This document shows positions 56,401-64,000 of a DNA stretch of 64,000 nucleotides, one piece after another (position 1 is the stretch's first letter; the number at the start of each line of letters is the position of its first letter). The stretch comes from Tuctoria greenei (lineage: Eukaryota > Streptophyta > Magnoliopsida > Poales > Poaceae). The stretch covers positions 283,599,560 to 283,663,559 of the forward strand of contig JAYESD010000001.1 in assembly GCA_036927565.1 (NCBI GenBank). Direction: 5' to 3'. A program made the translations under genes and the position numbers. The notes below the pieces were generated by a model. It did not search any database, was not told the origin of the DNA, and was given only the letters and a program-made list of their open reading frames with translations.

Positions 56401-59400
56401 TGAAGGATCACAGAGACTCCCGACTTCCGTTGTAAGGCAAAGAGGTCTAGTTATGTGCGAGGCCGGGTGTAAGAGCTCTTGAAGTTGGCGGTAAACTGGC
56501 GACAAAACTCTCCCCAACTGTAGATTGAGTCGGGGGATAAACTCATGAACCATGACCTTGTTATCCCAGTTAAGGCCACTGGGAAGTATTTGACACAGAT
56601 AGCCTCATTAACCCCTGCAGCGAGGATTGTCGTGGAGTATATCTGTAGAAATTTGGCGGGGTTAATGGTCCCGTCATATTTTTCTTGTAGATGTGACTTG
56701 AATTTGGCTGGCCACTCCACCATGCAGAGATGTGAGGCGAGGGCTGAACAACTGCATCCAACTCCCAGAGGAGAAGTGTTTTCATGAGTAAGTCGCCTCT
56801 CGCGACTACGCTCGATGTTGACGCGGTCATCCTGCCTCATGTATCGGCAGTCGAGCTCCAACCGAAGATCTTAAGTCGGAAGCCTTGACGTCGTGTGAGT
56901 GCGATAAGGCACAACAAGTGTACGCGACGTCGCTTGCTGGAAGGGTGCACGTCTCCTATGCTGTGACGCCAAAGGACCAAGTCTTTCAGACAAGGTCCTG
57001 TTACGGGTAGGTGCCTACCCTGCACCGGGCACACCCTGGTTGTTGAGTGTTGTAGCTATGACTGCAACCATATGCTCAACGTCAGCATGCCATTGCTCCA
57101 GCGCGATCGAATGAGCTCCCAGCGCTGGAGGACGCTGGAGGAGAGTCTGCGCTGTGTTTAATGCGTTCTCAGGGTTGTTGATCGATTTCATGACTGACAC
57201 AAAGCACCATCCTATTGTGCAGCGTTCGCTGCCGCAACAGGTGGTGGTGGTGGTGGGACGATGTTCGCCAGCTGCTGAGCATTGGCGGGATTTCCACCAA
57301 CTGCTTGTCCAGTCGGCTCGGTCGAAGCATCAACAGAGTTCACCATCTTAGAGATCTTGAGCCCCTTCCTGGTGCGTCAAATGTCGAAGTGTTGCAACGA
57401 CACTTCTCTCATTACTACTTAGAAGTAATCCGCGGAGGTTCGTATTTACGTAAAGCGCTAAACAAGATCCTAAAATGAGGTGACACAGGAATTTTACGTG
57501 GTTCGGGCTGCCTCAGTGTAATACCCTACTACACAGGATATGTGTTGTTTGTATGAGAATGCATAAGCCTGAGCTTAGTTGTGTATGAGATCATATGCCT
57601 TTCTATTGTGCATCGCATCCCTTTTATACGCCAAGGACTGACTGTTACAATGCGCTAGGGCCCGACAGGTGGTCCCGGCTGTATTAACCATCCTATATAT
57701 GATCTACAGGCGTAACGGTGATTAATAACGCGTTAACGTGCATTGATGGCAGCGTTACCGGTCTTGATAGCCTCCTGATCATGCGTCATTAACATAGAGT
57801 TAAAGACACATTAACAAGATCTTACAACAATAGTTTTATTGCCCTTAAATGTCAAAGCCATTGAAGATCCTAGAGTCCTCCCGTTGTAGACGTAGATTTC
57901 TGGACACCTAACGCGTGTCAACACCGGAGCTTCCCTCAGCGGGGAGGTATGTCCGGTATTATTGGACACCTGGCACACCGGAGCTTTCCTCAGCGGGGAA
58001 GTAGGTCCGGTGTTATAGGACACATGGCAGCGCTGGAGCCACCCTAAGGAGGGAGGCAAGTCCAGCACTGCGGAACACGTGGTAGCGCTGGAACCACCTT
58101 AAGGAGGGTGGCAGGTTCGGCACTGCGAGACACGTGTTGCCTCTGGAAGTCCACAACACTGGAAGGTAGAACTCAACGTGTCTTCTTCTAGTACGAAGGG
58201 ATACCTGATATGCAGGATATCGACAATATTTCATTTATCTGAAGCATTTTGTTTTTCTGTTTAGCACTGCCCATGCACATATCACTCCCTCTTTTCAAAA
58301 CTATCTCTCCAAACATCGAAAAATCTTAATGGAGGGAGTACTGTAGAAGTGTTCATTAAAATAAGTACTGTACAAGGGTTGGAACATGTTGTGGTGATAA
58401 GCAAAATTGATCGAGTATGATTGAAAAATGGTTTCAACCCTCCTTCATTTATTTCCTAAGTGCTTTGATGTGGTATGATGTTCTTTACAAATAAATGTTA
58501 GTCAATAGCAATTCATCTGCCAAGGTGAATGTTTCTTCCTTGCCGAGTTGAGTGCTTGCTGCAACTGCCATATTGCTAAAATAAAGGGACTACCGATGGA
58601 GTTCTCATATTGATCAATTATCTCCTAATGAACACAGCTACCCGTTCATAGAAGGCCAACCAATTTTGACAGGGTGGGAAGACGACATCTCCACTGTAGC
58701 CAGAAATATCATGGAGGAGCCAAGCACAAAGCAGTAAGTTATTACGTTCTGATGCTTCATTAATCAGTAAATATAACCTTCCTTAAACGCAGAAGAGAGT
58801 ACATATTTTTCTTTCTTGCCTTTTGCTTTGCCGCATGTACAGACTATTTGTCATTCGGGCGAAAATGAAAAGACTGATCGAACATGGTGTTTCACCTCAT
58901 TTCATCTTTAGTGTGAGCTCTGCTCTTCATCATGTCTATGTGATCTGTACATTGCAGTCACAGTTCACTCTTGACATATTTTATTAATACTATTTATCTA
59001 CTATTTATTTTCTTTTTCGCTTTTGTTGAGATGTAGTACCTGGTGGCTGAATTGAAAAGGGACAAGGATGAAGAGTTTCAGCATAACATTGATGAACTTG
59101 CATTGGGTTTAAACCACGTAAGGGTTGCAAGAATGCGTAGTGACTGTTAGCTAGTTTTCCACCTGTACGGTGCACTGATAAAGATTTGTTGTTGTGCTCC
59201 GCTTTGACAGTGTAAAGACTGCAAGCTTCTAAACGAGAAGTGCAAGGAATGCAAGTCTCGGGAGGCAACTCCGAAAATGAGAATTATGAACATAGAAGGC
59301 TTTGCCGTGGGGCCTCATGACCATGCGGAAACTATTCAGTGCTTCATTAAGATTGAAGGTACTAGCCTTTTCAGGTCTGTTTTTTTTCTGAAATAATATA

Positions 59401-59552
59401 TGATCTATAGTTTTTTCTTCACAAAATCACTTTTGAACTTTATTTTGGCAAGGCGACTGAACTTTGCGATCCTGACAGAATTCACTGTGAAGTTCATGAG
59501 CTTCTACAGATCCCTAATCGCAAAGAATTCGAAGAGGGAAGGCGCTCTATGA
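45069..59552 (+). CDS. Replication factor C-like AAA+ protein (clamp-loader subunit-like), 11 exons
   Basis: Exons: 45069-45872, 46076-46186, 46556-46588, 46732-46894, 47009-47187, 47264-47400, 58638-58733, 58843-58912, 59037-59117, 59211-59358, 59479-59552. All introns are GT-AG and phases join without a stop, giving 631 residues. After a 237-residue disordered N-terminal extension, the AAA+ core runs from FVWADKYRP (241) through Walker A, a Walker B-like segment and SNNLRQAIRSFEATW to a C-terminal helical collar ending FTVKFMSFYRSLIAKN. It is like plant proteins annotated RFC subunit 3-like, which in clamp loaders open the PCNA ring on DNA. The real complex is unknown. I chose the ATG at 45069 for its GCGCCATGG context; the N-terminus is uncertain. 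This is the only host gene I see. Intron 6 (11,237 bp) holds retrotransposon D. Confidence 0.88.
46235..46443. repeat. MITE-like inverted-repeat element in intron 2
   Basis: Terminal inverted repeats of 26 bp with one mismatch: TAAAATTAGCATATCCTTTT... at 46235-46260, and its complement ...AAAAGAATATGCTAATTTTA at 46418-46443. It is 209 bp long with no ORF. The target duplication was not resolved. Confidence 0.6.
47481..48311 (-). repeat. 3' LTR of element D
   Basis: 831 bp. Units of CACGTGGCAGC.CTGGAG (48055, 48163 and elsewhere) lie in U3. It pairs with 57382-58225. Confidence 0.87.
48312..48330 (-). other. Polypurine tract of element D
   Basis: On the minus strand, GGTGGGACCGGGGGCCAC immediately precedes the 3' LTR. 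Confidence 0.7.
48331..48813 (+). other. Leader of D's antisense gene
   Basis: No ORF was supported. It corresponds to 8827-9355 of A. Confidence 0.35.
48814..49131 (+). pseudogene. Element D antisense gene, exon 1 5' part
   Basis: It starts ATG at 48814 (MELRLPPKK). RVRKLMGWQSDSF corresponds to PMRRLLGW in A. Then IVYFSAYVMFGLVPLVSSLL, LQLQHLGPHTILLVAIF and CEMWVGVPP follow. The frame is cut inside the Cys codon by element E and resumes at 51744. Family: gypsy-type transposase (Transposase_28). Confidence 0.75.
49132..51743 (+). mobile_element. Element E: Athila-like gypsy element reduced to LTR, primer site and partial LTR
   Basis: It starts TGTTGACAGC and ends AACAACA. Flanks CCTGC (49127-49131) and CCTGT (51744-51748) differ by one transition. 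Removing it rejoins the antisense gene frame. The full LTR 49132-50715 is followed by a degenerate primer site (TGGCCCCTTTGTCGGGGA at 50724-50741; Athila-type sites are TGGCGCCGTTGCCGGGGA, from memory). About 100 bp of internal DNA follows, then the last 890 or so bp of a second LTR (50850-51743). One deletion removed all coding DNA and the start of the 3' LTR. Confidence 0.82.
51744..52951 (+). pseudogene. Element D antisense gene, rest of exon 1
   Basis: It continues the interrupted frame: SLFRTFFTLWVTV, YKYIRSFPSEKWETWKIDW, LMVLDNFLTNHWAPLKERE, then a stop at 52113, then LPLCVVPKVRRELQKVM and a variable Ser/Pro/Lys region with further stops. It ends at the donor CCGCAA|GTAATG at 52952. Confidence 0.72.
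53034..54794 (+). pseudogene. Element D antisense gene, exon 2
   Basis: After an 82-bp intron ending TTTCCATAG (53033), the frame encodes about 320 open codons. They comprise a Glu/Pro/Thr-rich acidic region (53040-53640) and the start of a coiled coil (DYERSALEAERETLRWW). Frameshifts break the coil between 53990 and 54470. The conserved C-terminus LVPLGFSPVLPVD ... DQLENEGKSLAKSV ... CFRSRDLSM ... DGPITETEEA ends at a TAG at 54792. A matching C-terminus in A and B shows common descent. Confidence 0.75.
54795..55189 (+). other. 3' trailer of D's antisense gene
   Basis: T-rich with GAATGAAAT at about 54848 as a weak poly(A)-like signal. A partial duplicate of antisense-gene sequence (GGGACCTTCAA.GTCTGCG..) lies at 54910-55100 and matches 53515-53690. 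Confidence 0.5.
55190..55450. repeat. 70-bp hairpin tandem repeat (element D), about four units
   Basis: GTCGACGGTAGGCCCCCTGG and GGTGCCGGAGCTAGATGCTC recur at about 70-bp steps. GGAGC, TAGAT, GCTCC forms the stem and loop. Homologous to the arrays in A and B. Confidence 0.85.
55451..55680. other. Deletion-junction spacer of element D
   Basis: It has the GGACCAGGCTAAGC block that in A lies between the repeat array and integrase, immediately followed on the minus strand by protease-start sequence. This places the pol deletion at about 55690. Confidence 0.6.
55681..57346 (-). pseudogene. Element D Gag and truncated protease start
   Basis: Minus strand from ATG at 57346 (MVNSVDAS). Capsid block at 56700-56470 (EKYDGTINPAKFLQI, KYFPVALT, RSWFMSLSPDS). 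Basic KKKSSDKNKS and a zinc knuckle CPIYKSTGHNLKDC near 55950-56010. Then RRKTLNMMYGGSWDITSRR, the start of the protease module, which is cut at about 55690. Frameshifts and stops are present. Confidence 0.8.
57362..57379 (-). other. Primer-binding site region of element D
   Basis: On the minus strand it reads TTGACGCACCAGGAAGGGG, diverged from the TTGGCGCGCCAGGTAGGGG of F but at the same place. Confidence 0.6.
57382..58225 (-). repeat. 5' LTR of element D
   Basis: 844 bp with a TATA box (minus strand TATAAAAGG) at 57619-57628 and CACGTGGTAGC/CACATGGCAGC units in U3 (58019-58140). Confidence 0.87.
58226..58637 (+). other. 3' end of RFC-like intron 6
   Basis: Non-coding. A short Stowaway-like remnant (CTCCCTC...GAGGGAG, about 58284-58340) is present. 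It ends with the acceptor AACACAG at 58637. Confidence 0.5.
58638..59552 (+). CDS. RFC-like gene, exons 7-11 (C-terminal collar)
   Basis: Exon 7 completes the Asn codon begun in exon 6 (WKA|NYPFIEGQPILTGWEDD). Exon 8 has VIRAKMKRLIEHGVSPHFIF and exon 9 has YLVAELKRDKDEEFQHNIDE; together they resemble the collar domain of clamp-loader subunits. Exon 10 opens with a CX2CX6CX2C cluster (residues 559-572), a possible metal-binding knuckle. Exon 11 ends in KREGAL and TGA at 59550-59552. Intact phases after an 11.2-kb intron show that D's insertion did not damage the coding sequence. Confidence 0.87.
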
Positions 59553-59854
59553 AGAATGGCTCTATGCTGCTTTCGTTAGCAGATCACCTAAGTACCAACG
59601 TGCTATTGGCACATAAATAAGAAGCGATCAAAGTACCCCAAGAATGCTACTGGTCTCATTTTACATCCTGTAAATCGACCCACTTGTATAATATATCGCA
59701 CATCTTATATTAAATATGATAACAGTTGAAGAGTGGTTTGGAGTTGCTAAGGACGAAAGGATAAATTAGAGTACCTTTGATTCTCGGAAAATGAGCGTCG
59801 ACCACTGTCACACCTGGTCCCAACAAGCTAACTAAATGCATTCCACATGTATGT
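59553..59854 (+). other. 3' UTR/intergenic DNA between the RFC-like gene and element H
   Basis: Contains GCACATAAATAAGAAG (about 59608) as a possible poly(A) region. No further gene was seen before the LTR start. Confidence 0.45.
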
Positions 59855-62800
59855 TGTAACACCCATATTTTATATACAAAAAAAATTGCTCAACCCTTGA
59901 TCATTGTAGCATGCATTTTTGGGTGAATTTTTGATGTTCAAACGAGTAGCAAACGTTCAAATTTGAATTTGAATTCAAATCAAAGAAGAGAAATGAAATA
60001 GAAAAAGAAAAGGAATTAAACCCTCCCCCTGGGCCGAATTTCCCTCCCCTGGCCCATTTCCCCTCCTCTCTCCCGCGGCCCAGCCAGCCCTTCCCCTCTC
60101 TCCCTCTCTCTGTCGGGCGGGGCCCACATGTCGGCGCCATCCCCTACCTCCCTCCCCTCTCTTTCCCGCGCCGCGCATGCAACCGCCACCCCCCGCGCCC
60201 ACTCCGCACCCCCCTCTCCAAACCGCCCTCCCACGACGTGATCACCCCGGGAAACTTCCCCCATCGCGTGCGCCAGCAACCACCGCCTCCCCCGGACCTA
60301 TAAATTCAGCCCTTCCCCCTCTGTTTCCCCTTCCCCGCGCCATAACCCTAGCCTCGCCGTCCCCAGGTCTGTCTCGCGCGTTCCCGGCTAGCCGACGGTT
60401 GCAGCACCTCATCTACCCCGCTAACCTCGTCGCCGTGTCACCAGGAACACGCCAGGCAAGTCTGCGTGGGGAGATCGCCGGAGGATCGCCGGATCCGACG
60501 TGCACCGACACCAACCACCACCCCTCTCGCCGCCGACCCCTCTCCGGCCAACTTCGGATCTCGCAACCCCCCTAGGTATGCTCCCCACACTCTCCTCTTT
60601 CGTTCTGTGTAATTGGCGCTTAGAATTAGTGGCGTTTTCGCCGTTTTGGCCGTCTCCGGCGAGCTCGCCGTCGCGGGCGTCTAGCGCCACCGCGCCGGGC
60701 GCCGCCGACGTCGCCGGGGGCGACGTGGCCCCATCTGGGCCATCGGTAGAACCCCAACGGCCACGATTAGAACCCCATACCGGTTCGGTAAAATAAAATC
60801 TGGGCCGTTCGCTTCGGATCCAACGGCCAGCATTCAAAACACCTTTTCCCGCCGCCGGCTTTACACCCAGGCCCCTGGAAACTTTGTTGCTACCCCCCGG
60901 TGCTTCTCTGTAATTCGAATCTAACCCCCAGAATTCACAGACTAGCCCCTGGATCCCTAAAAATTGGTTTTAATCATTTAATTAAGCATTCTAACCCCTG
61001 TAATTTTGTAGAATAATGTATTTAGACCCTGTACAGTGTAGAAAACTATTTATTTAGCCCCTGAACTTTTATTTATTTGCTGAATAGGGTTTTTAATTGT
61101 ATTTGAGGTGTAGAAATTAGATAAAAATGGTAATCAAGTGTAGAAATGTTATGAAAAATTGTTATAAACTATTTTATGCTGTGGTTAAATTGTAGTGTTC
61201 AGATAAAATATATTTGGTCCATGGAACATTTATTATAAATGTTTTAAAATACATTTTTGCTATAGAAAATTCAATAAAAATGGTTTTAGTCTATAATAAA
61301 ATCCCAAAATTGTAGGAAAAATATAAAATGCATACTCTGGCCATGTTAAGTGATAAATACCTCGTAGGGACGCATTAGTGTAGGATTTTGTGCTTATGTG
61401 TATGTGTGATGTATTGTTTTGCGTGCCTTTACTTATTTAGCTTTATTCTATTCTTGCCATGCTTGGGCATATGTCTAGAGTCGTATTACGACCCTAATCT
61501 TAACCTCCAAGACCAGGACTTCGATAACACTCAAGTCTTCAACGAAGGCAAGTGCCCTTGACCATCTTGTACCTATTTTAGGATTTAGCTAGTTGCATGC
61601 TAATTAAATTGATGTCCTACTTCATGTTTACATGCCCTGTTCCTTACTATTCCTTGTTACCTGAAATGGGGTGGGAAGTAGATAGGCTTTATTTATGCTT
61701 AGCCATGCTTAGATGTTGGGATTGGGATTTCATACAAATGTTCTATGCTCAACTTTATGGTTACTTTAATTTGGTGATGAATATACATAATGTTAGTGGA
61801 TAGGAATCTGGTGGTTGGTTAGTTTTGGTATGGTGCATTTTGCACGAGACCCGGGATTGGGGTTTGTTACCACTGGATTCTAAGGACCGGTTTATGGAGG
61901 AAGCCACTAAGCTTTATAGTACCACCACGAGACTGAGATGGGGCAGCTTGGTCAATTAATTAGGTCTCTCCCGATGAACTGCTAGTGGTTGGATGGTGCG
62001 GGGAATGAGGCGGGTGATCTGCTCTTGGAACCGCAAGGCTCAAGAGGGGGCTCTGAGGCGGAGGGTTACTCCGAGGATCCCCAGTGGTAGAAACCTTAGA
62101 GGGCTAGCACTAGTCGGGAGTACCTTTGTAAAGACCATGTAGTGATCTCCTGGCCTCACACCAAAGGAAGTGTGCAATGTGGTTAGCTACCACGGGCAAT
62201 CAGGGAGGTTCACTTAGTCCACCTGGCAATAGGGGATGAAATCACTGCTTGTGGGGAAAGGGTACACTCTCTGCAGAGATTTGGCGAAAACTGTCATGAC
62301 AGTCGTGCTCACGGACAAGAGCGGCTTGGGGCCAGTTCATAATTAGTCTATGGTTGGGAAGTGATGGTTCATTTTGATTCAAGTACTTTCATTATCATTA
62401 ATCAGGTGTTGAATATTTATTGAATTATGATATTGATAATTGGAAGCTAAGGATAGGTTCTAAGCATAGTGCTAAGCCATATTTGGCCTTTCCTTGCTCT
62501 AGCCAATCATGTCATTCTCTTCCCGCACTTGCTGAGTACTCTATGTACTCAAGCGTTTAATTCTCCTTTAGAGTATGAAGAAGAAGAAGCGGCACCGGAG
62601 GACTTCTACGTCAACCCGAAGGACTTGGTCTAGGCTGGCGACCTCACGCGCAACGGCTGCCTGTGGAGATGGAGTTGCCCTTATCTTTAGACTTCTGCTG
62701 TAGTTGGACTTGGTTAGCTTTGTGGTTGATGTAAATATTTGTGATGTGTATTTGTAGACCTTCGGGTCATACTGTAAGACTATTTATGTATTCGAACATG

Positions 62801-62904
62801 GCAATGTAATGATATTTCACTTTCGTCGACGCATGTATGATTCAACTGATCCTGGCGTACATGTGATTAGCGTCTGTTCATCTTTACGATGACCGGGCGT
62901 GACA
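59855..62904 (+). mobile_element. 5' LTR of element H (3,050 bp)
   Basis: It starts TGTAACACCC and ends GGGCGTGACA, an inverted-repeat TG...CA pair, directly followed by a primer site. An AAATTTGAATTTGAATTCAA tract lies near 59960. A TATA box (TATAAAT) is at 60299-60305 with a C/T-rich initiator and leader after it. ORFs at 60177-60840 reflect GC-rich leader DNA, and I do not call genes. LTR length and primer type suggest a chromovirus/Tekay-like gypsy element (inference). The 3' LTR is outside the window. Confidence 0.75.
60299..60305 (+). promoter_or_regulatory. TATA box in the element H LTR
   Basis: CCTATAAATTC in a GC-rich setting, followed after about 30 bp by a pyrimidine-rich CCCCTTCCCC tract. 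It is the likely core promoter of the element. Confidence 0.5.
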
Positions 62905-62907
62905 AAG

Positions 62908-62919
62908 TGGTATCAGAGC
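62908..62919 (+). other. Primer-binding site for Met-initiator tRNA, element H
   Basis: TGGTATCAGAGC, three bases after the LTR end. Same site as element G. Confidence 0.88.
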
Positions 62920-63118
62920 CGTGTTGCCCGTAGGACGCAAGCCTAGTTAGAAATGGCCAAAAATTAAGGACTATACTATTTTCTTATGAAATAGTATTTC
63001 CAAAATTTTGTGCTCTCTATCTCAAACCTTGTGCTTCTTATCTTGATGTGCTATTTGCTTTATTCTAATTTAATTTATGGATTATTGATCTCACTCTCAT
63101 CTTTTCAAATGTTTGTAG
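62920..63118 (+). other. Leader of element H with acceptor-like site before ORF1
   Basis: AT-rich, no ORF. It ends TTTCAAATGTTTGTAG immediately before the ORF1 ATG, a good 3' splice-site match. G ORF1 has the same arrangement (TTATTTTACAG|ATG), so ORF1 may be translated from a spliced RNA in both. Confidence 0.45.
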
Positions 63119-63886
63119 ATGGCGCGAACCAAGCAGACGGCTCGTAAGTCGACTGGGGGTCGTGTTCCACGCCACGCCCTAGCCAGTCGCTCCGCACCCT
63201 ACACCCCCAGGAGGGAGACGACGCTGTTCTCCACTAGGAGTGCTGCTTTGAGGATGCGTGTCCATCTTCGCTCTCTTCTTCGAGCTGTGGGGTACCGTGA
63301 GTACCGTGTTCGTCTGGTCTACCACACCACTAGGGTCTTTGCACCCTACACTGGTGGACTAGAGTGGAGTTCTCAGCTGGCCGTCTACTACGACTCGGAG
63401 CTGCTACACTCTCACTTCTCTTCGGCCTAGAGGAGCCCCCAGCGTGCGGCTGAGGAGGACGCCACGTGGGAGGCGACCACCTACTGGAGCCACGCCCACA
63501 GGTTCCTTCTTGGGTGCACGGAGCACGCGTACACCCCTCAGCGCCCTAGTGGCACGGCCGCCTTCACTGGACGTGACGTCGAGGGGCACTTGACTCACCC
63601 CCAGTGCGAGAGGCTGGTGGACGACGTTGTGGAGTTGTCTTCGCGACTCCAGCGTTGTCAGCAGGAGCTTCAGGACAGCAGGGACCTGGTTGACCGCTAC
63701 GAGCGACTTCGCCGACGCTACGCGAGGATCACTGCAGCTGATCCTAACTCTCCTCAGTACGCTTCGGACGTGGAGCCTTGGGACCCGAACTCTCCAGATC
63801 GTCGCATGAACTCCCCCGAGAACTCAAGAGAAGACTCAGAAGAAGAAGACCCGGAGATGGAGGTTGAGGAGGACTCCGACGAGTAG
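63119..63886 (+). CDS. Element H ORF1 with a histone H3 tail-like N-terminus (one in-frame stop)
   Basis: The frame begins ATG at 63119 and encodes MARTKQTARKSTGG, identical to the first 13 residues of mature histone H3 plus Met. It then reads RVPRHALASRSAPYT, which still echoes the H3 tail (PR, LA, SAP-T) but loses K14, K18, K23 and the second ARKS (K27). From about residue 36 it no longer resembles H3 and has no histone fold. A TAG at 63428-63430 interrupts, but the same frame stays open to a stop at 63884-63886. The downstream part has EDATWEAT, LLGCTEH, a coiled coil (LVDDVVELSSRLQRCQQEL) and a highly acidic tail (ENSREDSEEEDPEMEVEEDS). Total 255 codons. After Met removal the N-terminus would be ARTKQ, as in H3. 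Function unknown; chromatin-reader binding is inference. Confidence 0.8.
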
Positions 63887-64000
63887 GAGTGGACTCGTTT
63901 CCCCGCTGGACGACTCAGGGCAGTTATCCTTAGTTTGTAGGAGCGTGTAGCTACGCCCTCCTTAGTCTTGAGTTGTGTCGTTTATGATGTTATGCTACTA
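63887..64000 (+). other. Element H internal DNA after ORF1
   Basis: 114 bp without an ORF, truncated by the window edge. Gag-pol, if present, lies beyond. Confidence 0.5.

Larger units (their letters stand above)
47481..58225 (-). mobile_element. Element D: gypsy retrotransposon with gag and antisense gene but no pol, in intron 6
   Basis: LTRs 47481-48311 and 57382-58225 start TGTTGAAA/TGTCGAAG and end GGGTATCAACA/GGATATCGACA. Flanks GTACT (47476-47480) and ATATT (58226-58230) match at three positions, with both differences transitions. The primer site is beside the right LTR and the polypurine tract beside the left. Gag is on the minus strand, the antisense gene on the plus strand, with a 70-bp array between them. 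Protease is cut shortly after its start, and RT, RNase H and integrase are absent. It contains element E. Confidence 0.88.

Noticed and set aside
60016..60837. ORFs of up to 138 codons in the element H LTR
   Set aside because: GC-rich leader DNA; low-complexity Pro/Arg/Gly products on both strands with no domain.
63119..63430. A genuine histone H3 gene
   Set aside because: Only the N-terminal tail matches. The histone-fold helices are absent, and the ORF sits just after an LTR and primer site.

Overview
The window is plant nuclear DNA, almost certainly from a grass (Poaceae) with a repeat-rich genome. I infer this from layered Ty3/gypsy LTR retrotransposons, a CACTA DNA transposon, Tourist-like MITEs with TTA target duplications, and one spliced host gene with a GC-rich 5' end. 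Nothing looks prokaryotic: no operons, CRISPR, rRNA or tRNA genes were seen.

Left nest (1-43249). A CACTA transposon on the minus strand (terminal repeat ending at 43249) was invaded by a retrotransposon with a Met-initiator-tRNA primer site, called G here. G's roughly 3.2-kb LTR runs 5166-5569 plus 31779-34575, and its ORF1 lies leftwards on the minus strand. B (5570-31778) is inserted in that LTR. A (7771-21872) is inserted in B's antisense gene. A 949-bp PIF/Harbinger-like element (12584-13532) is inserted in A. This gives five levels of nesting. A separate element F (35691-39762) and a Tourist MITE (42752-43081) also sit in the CACTA remnant. A, B and D (below) are one family in the same orientation. 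Their gag-pol is on the minus strand and resembles the Tat/Retand lineage with two RNase H domains. A spliced gene of the plant 'gypsy type transposase' (Transposase_28) family lies on the plus strand between pol and the 3' LTR. A 70-bp tandem-repeat array separates the two.

Host gene (45069-59552). An 11-exon plus-strand gene encodes a 631-residue protein with a replication factor C-like AAA+ core. All exon junctions keep phase. Intron 6 is 11.2 kb because it holds element D (47481-58225), which lacks pol but keeps gag and the antisense gene. D itself contains an internally deleted Athila-like element E (49132-51743).

Right end (59855-64000). This is the 5' end of retrotransposon H: a 3,050-bp LTR, a Met-initiator primer site 3 nt later, and an ORF1 whose first 14 codons spell the histone H3 N-terminal tail including K4, K9 and S10. 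It then continues as a different protein with a coiled coil and an acidic tail. This H3-tail mimic in a retrotransposon is the most striking object in the window.
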